DNA from: Wyeomyia smithii
Taxonomy: Eukaryota; Arthropoda; Insecta; Diptera; Culicidae
Direction: 5' to 3'
DNA: 64,000 nucleotides
Assembly (NCBI RefSeq): GCF_029784165.1
Contig: NC_073696.1
Span: forward strand, 235,291,271-235,355,270
Positions 45,116 through 55,639 of this stretch are shown one piece after another. The notes under the pieces were generated by a model. That model was not told the origin of the DNA. It searched no databases and saw only the letters and a list, made by a program, of their open reading frames with translations. Position 1 is the stretch's first letter. Every line of letters begins with the position of its first letter. The position numbers and the translations under genes are program-made.

Positions 45116-46430
45116 CTATTTTATTGTACTGTGAGATATCTGTGAGAAATCTGATTCGAGACTGCAAAGTGCGCAGAAAAAATTGCTAACAATTTGAATG
45201 ACATCCCACCCACTAATGCTATTCTTGCAAATGTTGATTGTGTATCGAACCAAGAAATGTTTCGGTCGGTAGCAGTGTGCATCATTAGTCTGATGCTGGC
45301 TGGTGGGTGGATACTTCAAATCCCAGCGGTAGGATGCCCATCGTCTGGGAAGAAGGAAAACCGGCACAAAGTGGGCTGGTAAATGAGCAACTTTTCTTGA
45401 AGCTTCGATAGATGGGCTACGCCTGAACGGGTGAATTGCACTGCTTGAATAGCAAATTTGTAAGGTAATGGGCATATTCTGCTCCTGGAGTGACTAACAA
45501 GCGCTGGTAGTGAGTGAGCCAATGAAAAACGGAACATTACATTGGCAATGGCGGTGCCAGAGTTGACGAGAATTTTGGCTTCTAACGAGTTGGCAAACTT
45601 TTGACGCAGTGCCCAACGCAGAACTATGTCAGCCTTCAAGGATGATTGCCAAAAAGAGGAGCAGCTGGAAAATGGGCATCAAATGTGCTCCGACAGTAAG
45701 AGGTTTTGCCTTCGATTAGAACTTTACGACATACCAGGGAGAAAGGAACCCTTTCGGTGGGCCGTGCCAAAGGAGAAGTTTTATCTCACCGATTATTGTT
45801 TGCTGCTCCTGCTTGCTAGAGCGAATGCGACGATGACGTGTATGTTTGTGCCAGTTGAAAACGACTTTCAAGTTTACAATTATGGAAGTGCGGAGAGCAA
45901 AAACTATTGCTGCAGCAACGAAGGATTTTATGGCACGATTTCAACAAAAAACTTTTCCAAATGGTACATGAAAGTCACATAAATTTGCCTGATTGGGTCA
46001 ATTACTATGACTGCAACGAATGGACATAATTAAAGGCAGCAAACTTTCGGGTCTGCAGTTTTGAATAATATTAACAAAAAATGAAAAACAACTTACGACG
46101 TTATAGTTCGTCTCCTTTTGAAGATTAAATTGGCATGGATGGAAAATTGTTTCACCTGCAAAAAAAAGAAATGAAAATTAGAGGGTTTTTATGACAGACG
46201 AGAAACTTTTCAGACAACAATAAAAAATTCTATTTTTGTTGGCGCGTTTCCCAGAAGCATGAAACGATAAAAACAGGACGGATAACTAGAACGGAACAAA
46301 ATGTAGTGACAGGTTGACGATTTCCTGCCCAAAAATAAACAGTGTTAGATCGCCAAACCACGATTACTAAAGTCAACAAAGTGAAGGCTAATGCGCAACG
46401 TTTGCTGATTGCCCTTGGAAACAACAATTA
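45116..46430 (-). other. Possible host-gene region with splice-like signals
   Basis: Overlapping open frames on both strands (up to 119 codons on each) and balanced composition distinguish this stretch from its AT-rich flanks. On the minus strand a 59-base segment (46155-46097) lies between a textbook acceptor (TTCTTTTTTTGCAG) and donor (GTAAGT). Another acceptor (CATTCGTTGCAG) leads into a 29-codon run. The phases do not join cleanly, so I propose no gene model. It could be a decayed gene. Confidence 0.2.
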
Positions 46431-46740
46431 GCGCCTTCCAGTGAACGCACCAATCTCGGTGCAGTTCGCGTACCTTCTGCACTTACTATAGCGAAGGGAA
46501 TTGCCGTGCGCAGGGTTTCCGTTTTTGATGAGCGGTTGGTTGGTTTGGTTTCTCATATCAACAGCTATTATAGAAGACACAAGCAATTTGTAATATGTCA
46601 TGAAACAACCTCATGAACATATTTAGATTAGTCAAATTGGGTCCGCGATTTTTTTTTAAATTTTGATTGGTGTATTCTTGGAATTTTATTAAATTTCGAC
46701 CGTTAGCGATCTATTATTCGTATTTTGGAATATTTTTGTT

Positions 46741-46849
46741 TTTTTTTTCAAGATGTTTATTTGATACGGCACAATACACATATGTGTCTTACTAATTAAC
46801 TTAATATCTAAAAACCATTTTTTATTCTCGCGGCCGACTACGAGCTAAA
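46741..46849 (-). mobile_element. Severely 5'-truncated I-clade element (3' end only)
   Basis: 109 bp matching the 3' end of the 24.0-30.1 kb element on the same strand: GCTCGTAGTCGGCCGCGAG, then GTGCCGTATCAAATAAAC and an A tail. Flanked by a perfect 12-bp duplication AATATTTTTGTT at 46729-46740 and 46850-46861. Confidence 0.9.
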
Positions 46850-47026
46850 AATATTTTTGTTGATTTTAAAGCTCTGATGATCTGTTTTTTAATTTACCAT
46901 ACTCAGTATCAAATTAGCAATATTAGTAGAACCAACAAAGCGAGAACAACCATTAGCACCAGTCAGTGAACGCACAGACCACGGTAGGATTCGCGTGCCT
47001 TTGGCCACTGAGTAACTTCTCGTGAT

Positions 47027-47419
47027 ATGATGATTTTTTTAAATTGGTATTTCCGATTTCAATTGAATTTCACACTGTTGTTTGGGTTTAACAGAGATGT
47101 CGTGATATTAGTTTACTATTTCAGATTACACCCGATTCATATTTTGCACGGGGGATGCGTCCCGTGTGAAATAAAACCGTGCGAAAAAAAAACCGTGTTA
47201 TTTCGAGAAACTTGCAAAAAAAGAATCGGGTGCAATTTTTTTACACAGGGGTTGCTTCCCATGCAAAAACAAGCGTTAGAAAAACCGTGTTACTTCGAGA
47301 AACCGTGCAAAAAGGTGTTTGAAAACAATTCGTGTGAAAAAGGACCGTGCAAAAAGAGAATCCGGTGTATTGTTGATTGCTTTTCAGAAAGGTTCATGTC
47401 GGAAAAAATTAACGTTTAG
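47027..47419 (+). repeat. Region with repeated ACCGTG..AAAAA motifs
   Basis: CCGTGTTA, CCGTGCAAAAA and GAGAAAC recur several times between about 47180 and 47370. The 130-codon + frame across it (Cys- and Lys-rich) follows this repetition and is probably not a gene. Confidence 0.45.
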
Positions 47420-47429
47420 TTCAAATAGT

Positions 47430-47760
47430 ACCTTCGACGGCCGGATTCATGATAGTGAAACGATCAGTTCATATTTGCATTAACCTTGTCAGTACCAAGA
47501 TCATCAGTATTGATTACTGCTTGCACTGCTTTAACGATAGCAGCATTCTGGAAAATATTGCCAATACCAGTACTAATCATCATGGCAAAATTAGAACCGG
47601 TTAATACTTCAAAAGTGTTTTGATTTTGAGCCGTCCAATACATTGAACATTTGCTAGAGCACCAAATGCGTTATAAACAACACACATTCGTTGTATTGTT
47701 TCCGAAGCAGTACAAAATATGCTGTGGAAAGACGCATAATTGATGTGGTTACGCACAGCC
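47430..47760. repeat. Dispersed repeat T, copy 2
   Basis: Parallels 31600-31870 in motif order (GATTCATGATAGTGAA, GTCAGTACCAA, TTGCACTGCTTTAACGATA, CCGGTTAATACTT, ACACATTCGTT). Confidence 0.5.
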
Positions 47761-48049
47761 CAACTTTTGCGTGTAACATCATATACCAGTGAAAATGTCT
47801 AATTTTGTACCGTGTAGTCATCATTTGTGTTAATTATCTAATTTCATTCGAAGAAAACGGTAGCTAAATCGCATCGATTTTTATTCGGCTGTTTAAGGTA
47901 AAGTGAAGTAATCGGGTATTTTGGCTATTAATTAAGGTATATTTGAAGATGTATTTTGGGTATCGTAGGTGCAAATATGGTAAGTAGTACGCTATTGGCA
48001 GTGTTTTTATCGAAATCATATTTTTTTACCTGGTGGTTTTTGTTAGCAT

Positions 48050-48300
48050 CTGCTGAGCCGATTTAACTGAAATGGATTATCCAACTTGTTACATAACCGT
48101 TTTTCAATATCTGAATTTTTAAATGATTAATGATTTTTCAAATAGTATTTTTTCATGAAAAAAAAAATTCACTAAAATGGCTGTAATTTTGGCAATTTTC
48201 GGAATTTTCAAAAACGGCTAGATAACAAGTTAGATAATCCATTCTTACATGCTAAAAAAAATTTCTGCCAAATCGGTTCTGTATACGCTGAGAAAAACTT
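48050..48300. repeat. Imperfect inverted repeat (hairpin)
   Basis: GGATTATCCAACTTGTTA at about 48072 faces TAACAAGTTAGATAATCC at about 48222; GAGCCGATTT near 48055 faces AAATCGGTTC near 48271, and CTGAG outside them is also mirrored. Arms of about 50-90 bp; non-coding. Confidence 0.65.
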
Positions 48301-48369
48301 ACTGATTTAGTGAGAGCATTCACGTTCCGAGCTGCCAACAACGTAAAACTCTATACCTCTAAACATCTA

Positions 48370-50153
48370 TCTATACCTATAAAAATGCAGTCCGGTCTGT
48401 TTGTCTGTCTGATCCATATAGACTCGGAAACCAGCTAACCGATCGACGTGAAAATTTGTATGTAGGGGATTTAGGGGCCGAGAAAGGTTCCTATGATAGT
48501 TTGAAACACCTCCCTCTTTTGGAAGGGAGGGCCCCCATACAAATGAAACACAAATTTCTGCACATCTCAAAAACTAACCAAGCAAATGGAACCAAATGGC
48601 ACATCTCGAGAACTAAATAAATGCAATAAATTCATGCACATCTCGAGAACTAACCAAGTAAATAGAACCAAATTTGGTAGGTGGATGTTTTAGGGGTAAC
48701 AAATATATCCATAATGGTTTGCACCCCTCCCTCTTCTGTGAGGGAGGGGTTCCAAACAAATGAAACACAAATTTCTGCTTATCTGGAGAACTAACCAACT
48801 AATTGGAACCAAATTTGGCAGGTGAATGTTTTTAGGGGTAACAAATATATCCATAATGATTTGACACCCTTCCCTCTTCTATAAGGGAGGGGTCCCATAC
48901 AAATGAAACTCAAATTTCGCAAAGTTCGATAACCAATCAAGCAAATATAACCAAATTTGGCAAGTGAATATTTTTAGGTGTAACAAACATGTCCAGAATG
49001 TTTCGACACCCTTTCTTCTTCTGGCATGTCTCCAAATACTCCAAATTCGAAATCTAAGATGGCGACTTCCGCTTTCAGATAAACAGCGGCAAATGACCAA
49101 ATACCACCCAATATGCGAATTTCCGGAATTGTTATGATGCACTGAAGCCACAAATTGACCTCAGACAACATTTCGAATTGTAAGATGGCGACTTCCGGTG
49201 TCTGGAAAACAGCCGAAAATGACCAAATAACATCCAATATGGGTGTTTCTTGAACCAGAATGACGCACAGGGGGCAGAAATTGCTTCCAAATGCTATTTT
49301 AAAATCCAAGATGGCGACTCCCGGTTTCTGAAAAACAGTGACAAATGACCAAATACCACCCAATATGGATATTTCCGGGATTGTTATGATGCACTGAAGC
49401 CACAAATCGACCTTTAGACAACATTTTGAATTGTAAAATAGCGACCTCCGGTGTCTGGAAAGCAGCCTAAAGTGACCAAATACAACCCAATATGAGTATC
49501 TCCGGAACCAGAATGATGCAAGGAGCTAAAAATTGACCTCAGACACCATTACGAATTGTAAGATGGATACTTCCGGTTTCTGAAAAACAGCCGAAAATGA
49601 CCAAATAACATCCAATATGGGTGTTTTTTAAAACAAGAATGACGCTCAAGAGCCAGAAATTGTCTCCAAATGCCATTTTAAAACCCAAGATGGCGACTTA
49701 CGGTTTCTGAAAAAGGGCCTGAAGTGACCAAATACCACCCAATATGAGTATCACCGGATCCAGAGTGATACAAGGAGCTCAGACACCAGTTTGAATTGTA
49801 AAATGGCAACTTCTGGGAAACAGCCGAAAATAACCGAATACTACTACATTTATGGATATGTCCGTAATCGAAATGATGTTAAGAAGCCAAGCATTGACCC
49901 TGGACACGATTTCGAATTCGAAGATGACCACTTTCAGTTTCTGGAAAACAACGAGAATAACTGAAATGCACCCAATATATTTCCGGAATAGAGGTGATGT
50001 ACAAAAGCCAAAAGTCGAGGATGTTGTCATTCCGATAAAACCAATCATTTCAAATGATATAAACAAATCGCAAGAAATCAATGAATTTGATATGTTTAAA
50101 ATTATTAAATTAAACACTAAAATAGGCGGGACGAAGTTTGCCGGGTCAGCTAA
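48370..50153 (+). mobile_element. Non-autonomous Helitron, copy 2, with two tandem arrays
   Basis: The 5' end TCTATACCTATAAAAATGC at 48370 is preceded by A. The 3' end is GTCAGCTAA at 50145-50153 (a CTRR terminus), preceded by a GC-rich segment (GGCGGGACG ... TTTGCCGGG) that could form the short terminal hairpin. Inside, an array of about 140-bp units (ATCTCGAGAACTAACCAA-type cores, about 48540-48980) gives way to about seven units of roughly 127 bp built on AAGATGGCGACTTCCGG (about 49055-49810). No Rep/helicase is encoded. 48370-48990 and the 3' segment match copy 1 at 16.1-17.1 kb. Confidence 0.8.
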
Positions 50154-50510
50154 GACAAAATAAATCTTCAAATACACTTTAATCAATAGCCAAAATAGCC
50201 GAATATTTCTCTATGCTCTAAACATCTGAAAAAAAAATCAAGAAAATTCATTAATTTTCGACCTTCCAGAGTAGGGTGCCCCATTATGATATGATTTTTC
50301 AAAAACATTTTTTTGCGAATGATTGTCGAAAACCTAAGTAAGCGATTTCATTCATTTTCTACTTTTCTAAAATATTAACATTGTCACTACTTGATGATCA
50401 TTTTTATGAATTTTTCAAAAAAAAGGAACGTTCCCGTATTCACAATAACAGCAAGGCTGACGTAGAACTACATAAAGTTGTTTGTTACATTATTTGCATT
50501 GTTGTAATTA

Positions 50511-50697
50511 CACTGAATTCTTTTTTTACGCGATTGTCTTTTACGTAATTTCATTTTACACGTTTTTTTTCACGTGGCGGATAATTTTATCAAAACGACG
50601 TGATCTCTTTTTACACGAATAGTTGAAAATTACACGACTTTTTTACGGAATTCTTTTTTTGCGAGCACGCATCAATCGCGTAAAAAAAATTCCAGTG
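50511..50697 (+). mobile_element. Tc1/mariner-type MITE with TA duplication
   Basis: TA dinucleotides at 50509-50510 and 50698-50699 flank ends CACTGAATTC...ACGCGATTG and CAATCGCG...GAATT-like...CAGTG, inverted over about 26 bp. Length 187 bp, T- and A-rich, with several internal ACGTG/ACACG motifs. Confidence 0.82.
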
Positions 50698-51151
50698 TAC
50701 AATAACTTTTATCCAGCACTAATGGAATACTCTCTGGAAGTAATGTTTCTGGAAAAAAGCCAAAGATGGCCACATACTAGCTTATATCAGTATAACAAAA
50801 ACCGGGATGATATTAATGGGCCGTAAATCGATCCCAGTTGCTATTTTAATTTCTTTTTTCAGAGCTACCACATTATTTCCTGAGATTAACACTGATGAAA
50901 AGTGTTGTTTAAAAGTTATTAACATTGAGAAGATAGTCTATCGTAATCTTAGCGTATAGCATTCAACGAATTCGCGATCGTCCCGAATGCAACAATGCAA
51001 GCGTGGCATAGAACTGTTATTGCTGTGTTAGTTGCGACCGTTCCACAGTGGTCTAGTAAGACAAAAAGTGGAACTTAATTCCATAGTGCCTTTCACCTTC
51101 ATCCTTAAAAAAGAAACTGTTTAAAACAAATAAAATCCTATCTTTATTTGG

Positions 51152-53615
51152 TGAGCATTCTCGCTGAAACCGTCCCACTGGTGACATGAGGTCTTTAAAA
51201 AAGGACTTTTTTGTGTCTGAATGATTAAAAGTAGTGAAAAAATGAGAAAACCACTTTGGTTAGTTCACATTGATGGACCTATCGGGCACAAATCGGTTAA
51301 ACGGTTTTTAGCAAAATTGATTTTTGAGCAATTCCTGATCTTTTTATTGATTTATTTCTTTCAAAATTGTCATTAAATCTCCTACAACCAACACATCCTT
51401 TTAAAATGAAATGATAAAGCTTTCATTTGGAATAAAAAAATTGGCCACCATCTTGGATCTCACCGCCATTTTGAATTTTATTAGAAAAACGTGATTTTGA
51501 GCAAGTTCGCAACCAGCGATTTTAAATTTGACATCACCATTGGAAAGCTGAGAAAAAATGGTTTAAGACACATTCAAAACATTAGGTGAGCATTGAGTTT
51601 ACCTTGTCATTCTGGTCACTTTTCAAAATCGAGCTTCAAACAGTTCAACGCATGTCGCGCCGCCAATATCAAATCAACGCAATACACTGAGCCTATGGTG
51701 TGTGTTTGTGTGTGGTGTATATTCGGTGCCAGCCATATTCCACGTGGACAGATTTTAAAGGATTCTGCCATCCCCCTCCCCCACAACTGCTCATATGAAT
51801 TCTACAAATTTTGTATTGATCGTGGACATCACACAGACTACCCTCCCCAAAGTTGTCCAATGCCTGTGTGATTTTGGGTCTGTTCAAAAATCACCCCTTT
51901 TAACTCCATTCACATTGTATATTTCTTCAATGCCTCGCTCCTTCTAGAATGTAACGTTATTTGTGAGCAAGCTTCTCTACGATTTTTTTGCTAGAACAAA
52001 GTTTGGTTCCCTGTACGGAGGCCAGTTTTTGTGTGTTTAGCAGTGATGGGCACCGCTTATCGAAAATTTAGCGACGCTAACCGCTAAGCCGCTAACCGGA
52101 AAATTTAGCTCGATAATCGCTAAACGCTAAACGCTAAACCCATATTAGCGGGACTTTCGCTAATTGCTAACTTTTTTATATCGCCATATTTATTGCTCGT
52201 GTTTTGTAATATTTGGACCACTTTGATATTTTTTGGTTAAACAAACTTTTTAAAGCTATTTACAATAAGAGGTTCACGAAACGGTATTCATATTTGATTT
52301 TGTAAAAATAAGAATAACAAAAGTTATTTAGCTTGCATTGAAAAAAGATACTCTTAGGAATGTTTTCATAAAAATTCAATTATTATCTGAATCGAAAAAG
52401 TATAACCAAAGTTGTTATAATTTCAAGCGCATTGCAATTTACTAAAGTTCTTGGTGTGCCGAAAATTCAATCTAGACCTTGTGCTTGTTCTTAAAAATGC
52501 TCCTGTGGCTTGTACGATAGCTGGAACTCCATTCTAGGGTGAAAAAAAAACTGACAAAAGTCTTTCGAAGCAATTTACGTACGCCATCAGCAATTCGTTT
52601 TTTTTCTAAATATTTCTATTGTCGCTTCTCTACAAAATTTAGCGAATTAGCGATTAGCGTTTCGAAGGCCAAAATTTCAGCGACGCTAACAGTTTCGCTA
52701 ACCAGCTCAAAAATTAACGAAATCGCTAATTCGCTAACTGAATTTTAGCGTCGCTAATTAGCGAATTAGCGAATTAGCGGAATGGTGCCCACCACTGGTG
52801 TTTAGTAATAAAACAAATTTATGTTACATGTTGTTTTTGCTACTGTTATATACTGTTGTTTTCATGCATTAATGCAATACCAGCGTAAATAAAGTAAGAG
52901 TAGAATCATCACTTTTTTGATCCCTAGCTAATTCTTTTCGACGAAAAGGGTACGTTCGCTACCTACGAAATTCAGTCAATTGATTAAAGGCTTTAGAAAA
53001 ATTACGGTGCGTGGGTTCACTTAATACCTGTGAACTTGGAATACTGACTGTCCACATCATACGCACACCACAGGCTCGGTATATTGCGTTGATTTGATAT
53101 TGGCCGCGCGTCATGCGTTGAACTGTTCGGAGCTCGATTTTGAAAAGTGATCTGAATGGCAAGATGAACTCAATGCTCACCTAATTTTTTAAATGTTTCT
53201 TACAGCATTTTTTCTCAACTTTCCAATGGTGATGTCAAATTCAAAAGCGGTGGTTTCGAACTTGCCCAAAAACTTGTTTTTCTGATAGAGTACAAGATGG
53301 CGGCAGGATCCAAGATGGTGGCCAATTTTTTTCTATTTCAAATGAAAGCTCTATCATTCCTCTTTAAAACAATGTGTTGGTTGCAGGGGTTTCAATGACA
53401 AATTTAAGAAAAATAAATCAATAAAAAATCAAGAATTGCTCAAAAATCAATTTTTGGGAAAATCGTTTAACCGATTTGTACCCTAGGGGTCCATCAATAT
53501 GAACTAACCAAAGTGGTATCCTTATTTTTTCACTACTTTCAATCATTTAGACACAGAAATATCCTTTTTTAAAGACCTCATGTCACCAGTGGAACGGTTT
53601 CAGCTGGAATCGCTC
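51152..53615. mobile_element. Element with about 575-bp inverted arms (foldback-like)
   Basis: The left arm (51152-51725) and right arm (53040-53615) are inverted copies over essentially their whole length. Paired examples are GACATGAGGTCTTTAAAAAA with its complement near 53570, and ATATCAAATCAACGCAATA with its complement near 53090. The central 1.3 kb holds unrelated sequence and a hAT MITE. No transposase is visible and no clean target duplication was found, so the outer limits are approximate. Foldback or Mutator-like non-autonomous elements have such arms. Confidence 0.85.
52041..52797 (+). mobile_element. hAT-type MITE rich in TTAGCG motifs
   Basis: A perfect 8-bp duplication GTGTTTAG at 52033-52040 and 52798-52805 flanks ends CAGTGATGGGCACC and GGTGCCCACCACTG (13 of 14 matched). 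Both subterminal regions are packed with GCTAA/TTAGCG motifs in both orientations, with a less repetitive middle. 757 bp, non-coding. It inserted into the spacer of the inverted-arm element. Confidence 0.95.
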
Positions 53616-53751
53616 TGGTACGAAATTTTAAAGTGTATTATACGGAACATACTTAAAACTTAGTTTTCCGTAATTGACTTTTGTTAGTTGCATCGATGTA
53701 ACAATGAATAAAACTACACTTAAGAAAATATTTTTTTCAAGATTAACTGGT

Positions 53752-54000
53752 TAATCCTTTCCCACTCATGGTGACTCTAGAGCACCAAGAATTATAATCA
53801 TCATATCTTAACATTAAATAGTTTGTTGTGTTTACGATTATTCCATAAACTTTTATATGCTGCCTCAGAGCATCACTGGGCATTTTCTTCAAAATACTAC
53901 AGTTGACAGTAATTTTAATTAGTCTACAAAGTGTTCAGCTTGAATTTTCTCGTGAAGCTATAAATTTTAATGATAAACCTTGTGAGCGGGAGAGGGTTAA
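53752..54000 (+). mobile_element. piggyBac-type MITE, family 2
   Basis: TTAA at both ends (53752-53755, 53997-54000). Inverted ends TCCTTTCCCACTCA and TGAGCGGGAGAGGG match at 11 of 14 positions. 249 bp including the TTAAs. Different internal sequence from family 1. Confidence 0.78.
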
Positions 54001-54055
54001 GAACGAATTGTAAACAATTGGGTCTACTTAAGATTAACGACAAATAAATAAATAA
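54001..54055 (+). repeat. Possible 3' tail of a non-LTR element
   Basis: A short segment ending in AAATAAATAAATAAAT, like the tails at about 5335 and 60170. Too short to classify. Confidence 0.35.
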
Positions 54056-54064
54056 ATTTTACAT

Positions 54065-54850
54065 GAAAGTGTTGCTCGGAAGAATTGTTGAGACACACAT
54101 TTTTTCCCAAGACCATATATCAGCAGGACTTTTTCTTACAAAGTTATATCATATTTTAGCTCATTTTTTCGATAATTTCATAAACATATGGGTTAAAAAA
54201 GGGCAAGTGGAATCATGATGTCCAAACTTCTCCTTGAAGTTAAGCTGAAGTACTAGAAACTCTTGTAGGTTCTATTTGTCCCAATCCATCCATATTAGAG
54301 TACGGCGAGCATATGTCAAAGTAGGTTCTCATATATTAAAAATACTAACTTTTTTGTGTTAATAGATAGAGGAATAGTTTATCTGGAGAACGTGCATAAA
54401 CATGAAATTTTGCTGAACAAACAACATTCCTATCTTCATTGGGTACAGAGTTACAGAGTATTTTATATCAAAGTAATTTAAAAGCAAGTTTTTAGTATTT
54501 GGGATTGCAAGTATTTGGGGATACAATACACATGTTTTTGTTGAAGACCAAACATCTCCAGGACTTTTCCTTACAAAATTATAGCATATTTTAGCTTATT
54601 TTGTCGATAATTTCAAGAACGTATAAGATAAAAAAGGGGCAAAATCGTGATGACAATACTTTTTCTCAAAGTTCAGCTCGAGTACTAAAAACTGTTATAT
54701 ATTCCATCCGTCCCAATCCACTCACTCTTCATTCTAATCTATGTTAACTTTGAAGTTATCGTAAATTAAGCTAGAAACTTTGTAAGGAAAAGTCCTTGAG
54801 ATGGATGGTCTTTGGCAAAAATACATAATTTGTGTGTCTTAACAACTACC
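54065..54850 (+). repeat. Direct duplication of about 200 bp plus an inverted third piece
   Basis: About 54115-54285 and 54545-54720 share GACTTTT(T/C)CTTACAAA, TAGCT(C/T)ATTTT, CGATAATTTCA, GTACTA(G/A)AAACT and TCCCAATCCA in order, roughly 430 bp apart. A third piece, inverted, lies at about 54768-54830 (TTTGTAAGGAAAAGTCCTTGA). Confidence 0.75.
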
Positions 54851-55039
54851 TCCAAACATTCCCGAATGAAGATAGGACTTTTATTTGTGCAACAAGTTTC
54901 CCTATTTTTGATTCGTCTACAATTTTCCTGAATAAAACATTTCTTCATTTCTTAACACAAAAAAGGCGCTATGGAATTAAGTGCAATTTCTTGCCTTATT
55001 CGACCACTGTGCGTCTTAGTGGCATCACCTAAATTGAAT

Positions 55040-55530
55040 GGTTTGAGCAGAAGCAGTGTCTTAAAAAGTTCCGGGCTTTATACACTACCGGTTTACTAGG
55101 TATATAATTCTGTCGACCGTGCTAGGGAAAGCAAGCATAAATCGTCCAATCAGAGGTCGAAATCTGCGTTTCAACAACGCCTAATAATTTTTAGTAGTAC
55201 AATAGCTCTAAAAATCACAACAAAGGAACTCTATTGAAAACTAACCAACTTATTAGCATTTGAAATTGGACACCCGAAAAAAATTTTGCGGTGAGAACAA
55301 TGAACGGACAATGTTTTTTATTGTAACGATAAAGAACATGGTATTTTTACTGTAAGCTTGCAAACGAATGTTGTTATTACCATGTTTTAACCACGTTTTT
55401 TGTTGTTGAATCTACCACCGACAAAAATTTTACCATGAAAAACATTGTCAGTGATTTCTAAATGTATGGGAAAAATCACAGGAGGGTTGTGTGCAAAGCC
55501 ACGACCGCGAGGTTGAAGTAGAATACTTTT
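55040..55530 (-). repeat. TATA repeat family, further copy
   Basis: CTGTCGACCGTGCTAGG, GTCCAATCAGAGGTCG (CCAAT at 55146-55150) and TTTTTAGTAGTACAATAG parallel the 57.3 kb copy. Its right end GAGGTTGAAGTAGAATACTT matches the inverse at 34456-34475. Just beyond, near 55551-55634, CTGCACATTAACCT faces its imperfect inverse GGCCTAATGTGCAC. Confidence 0.65.
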
Positions 55531-55639
55531 ACACAGCTCTACTTACGGCTGCACATTAACCTACGGCCGGGCGAAACGGTTCACGCCGCTTTTCGCGTTT
55601 AGCCTGGCAGAGGCCTAATGTGCACGGCCAACACAATAG

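Noticed and set aside
45626..45982. 118-codon + strand frame as a standalone gene
   Set aside because: No homology or signal recognised, and competing minus-strand frames are equally long. Kept only within a low-confidence candidate region.
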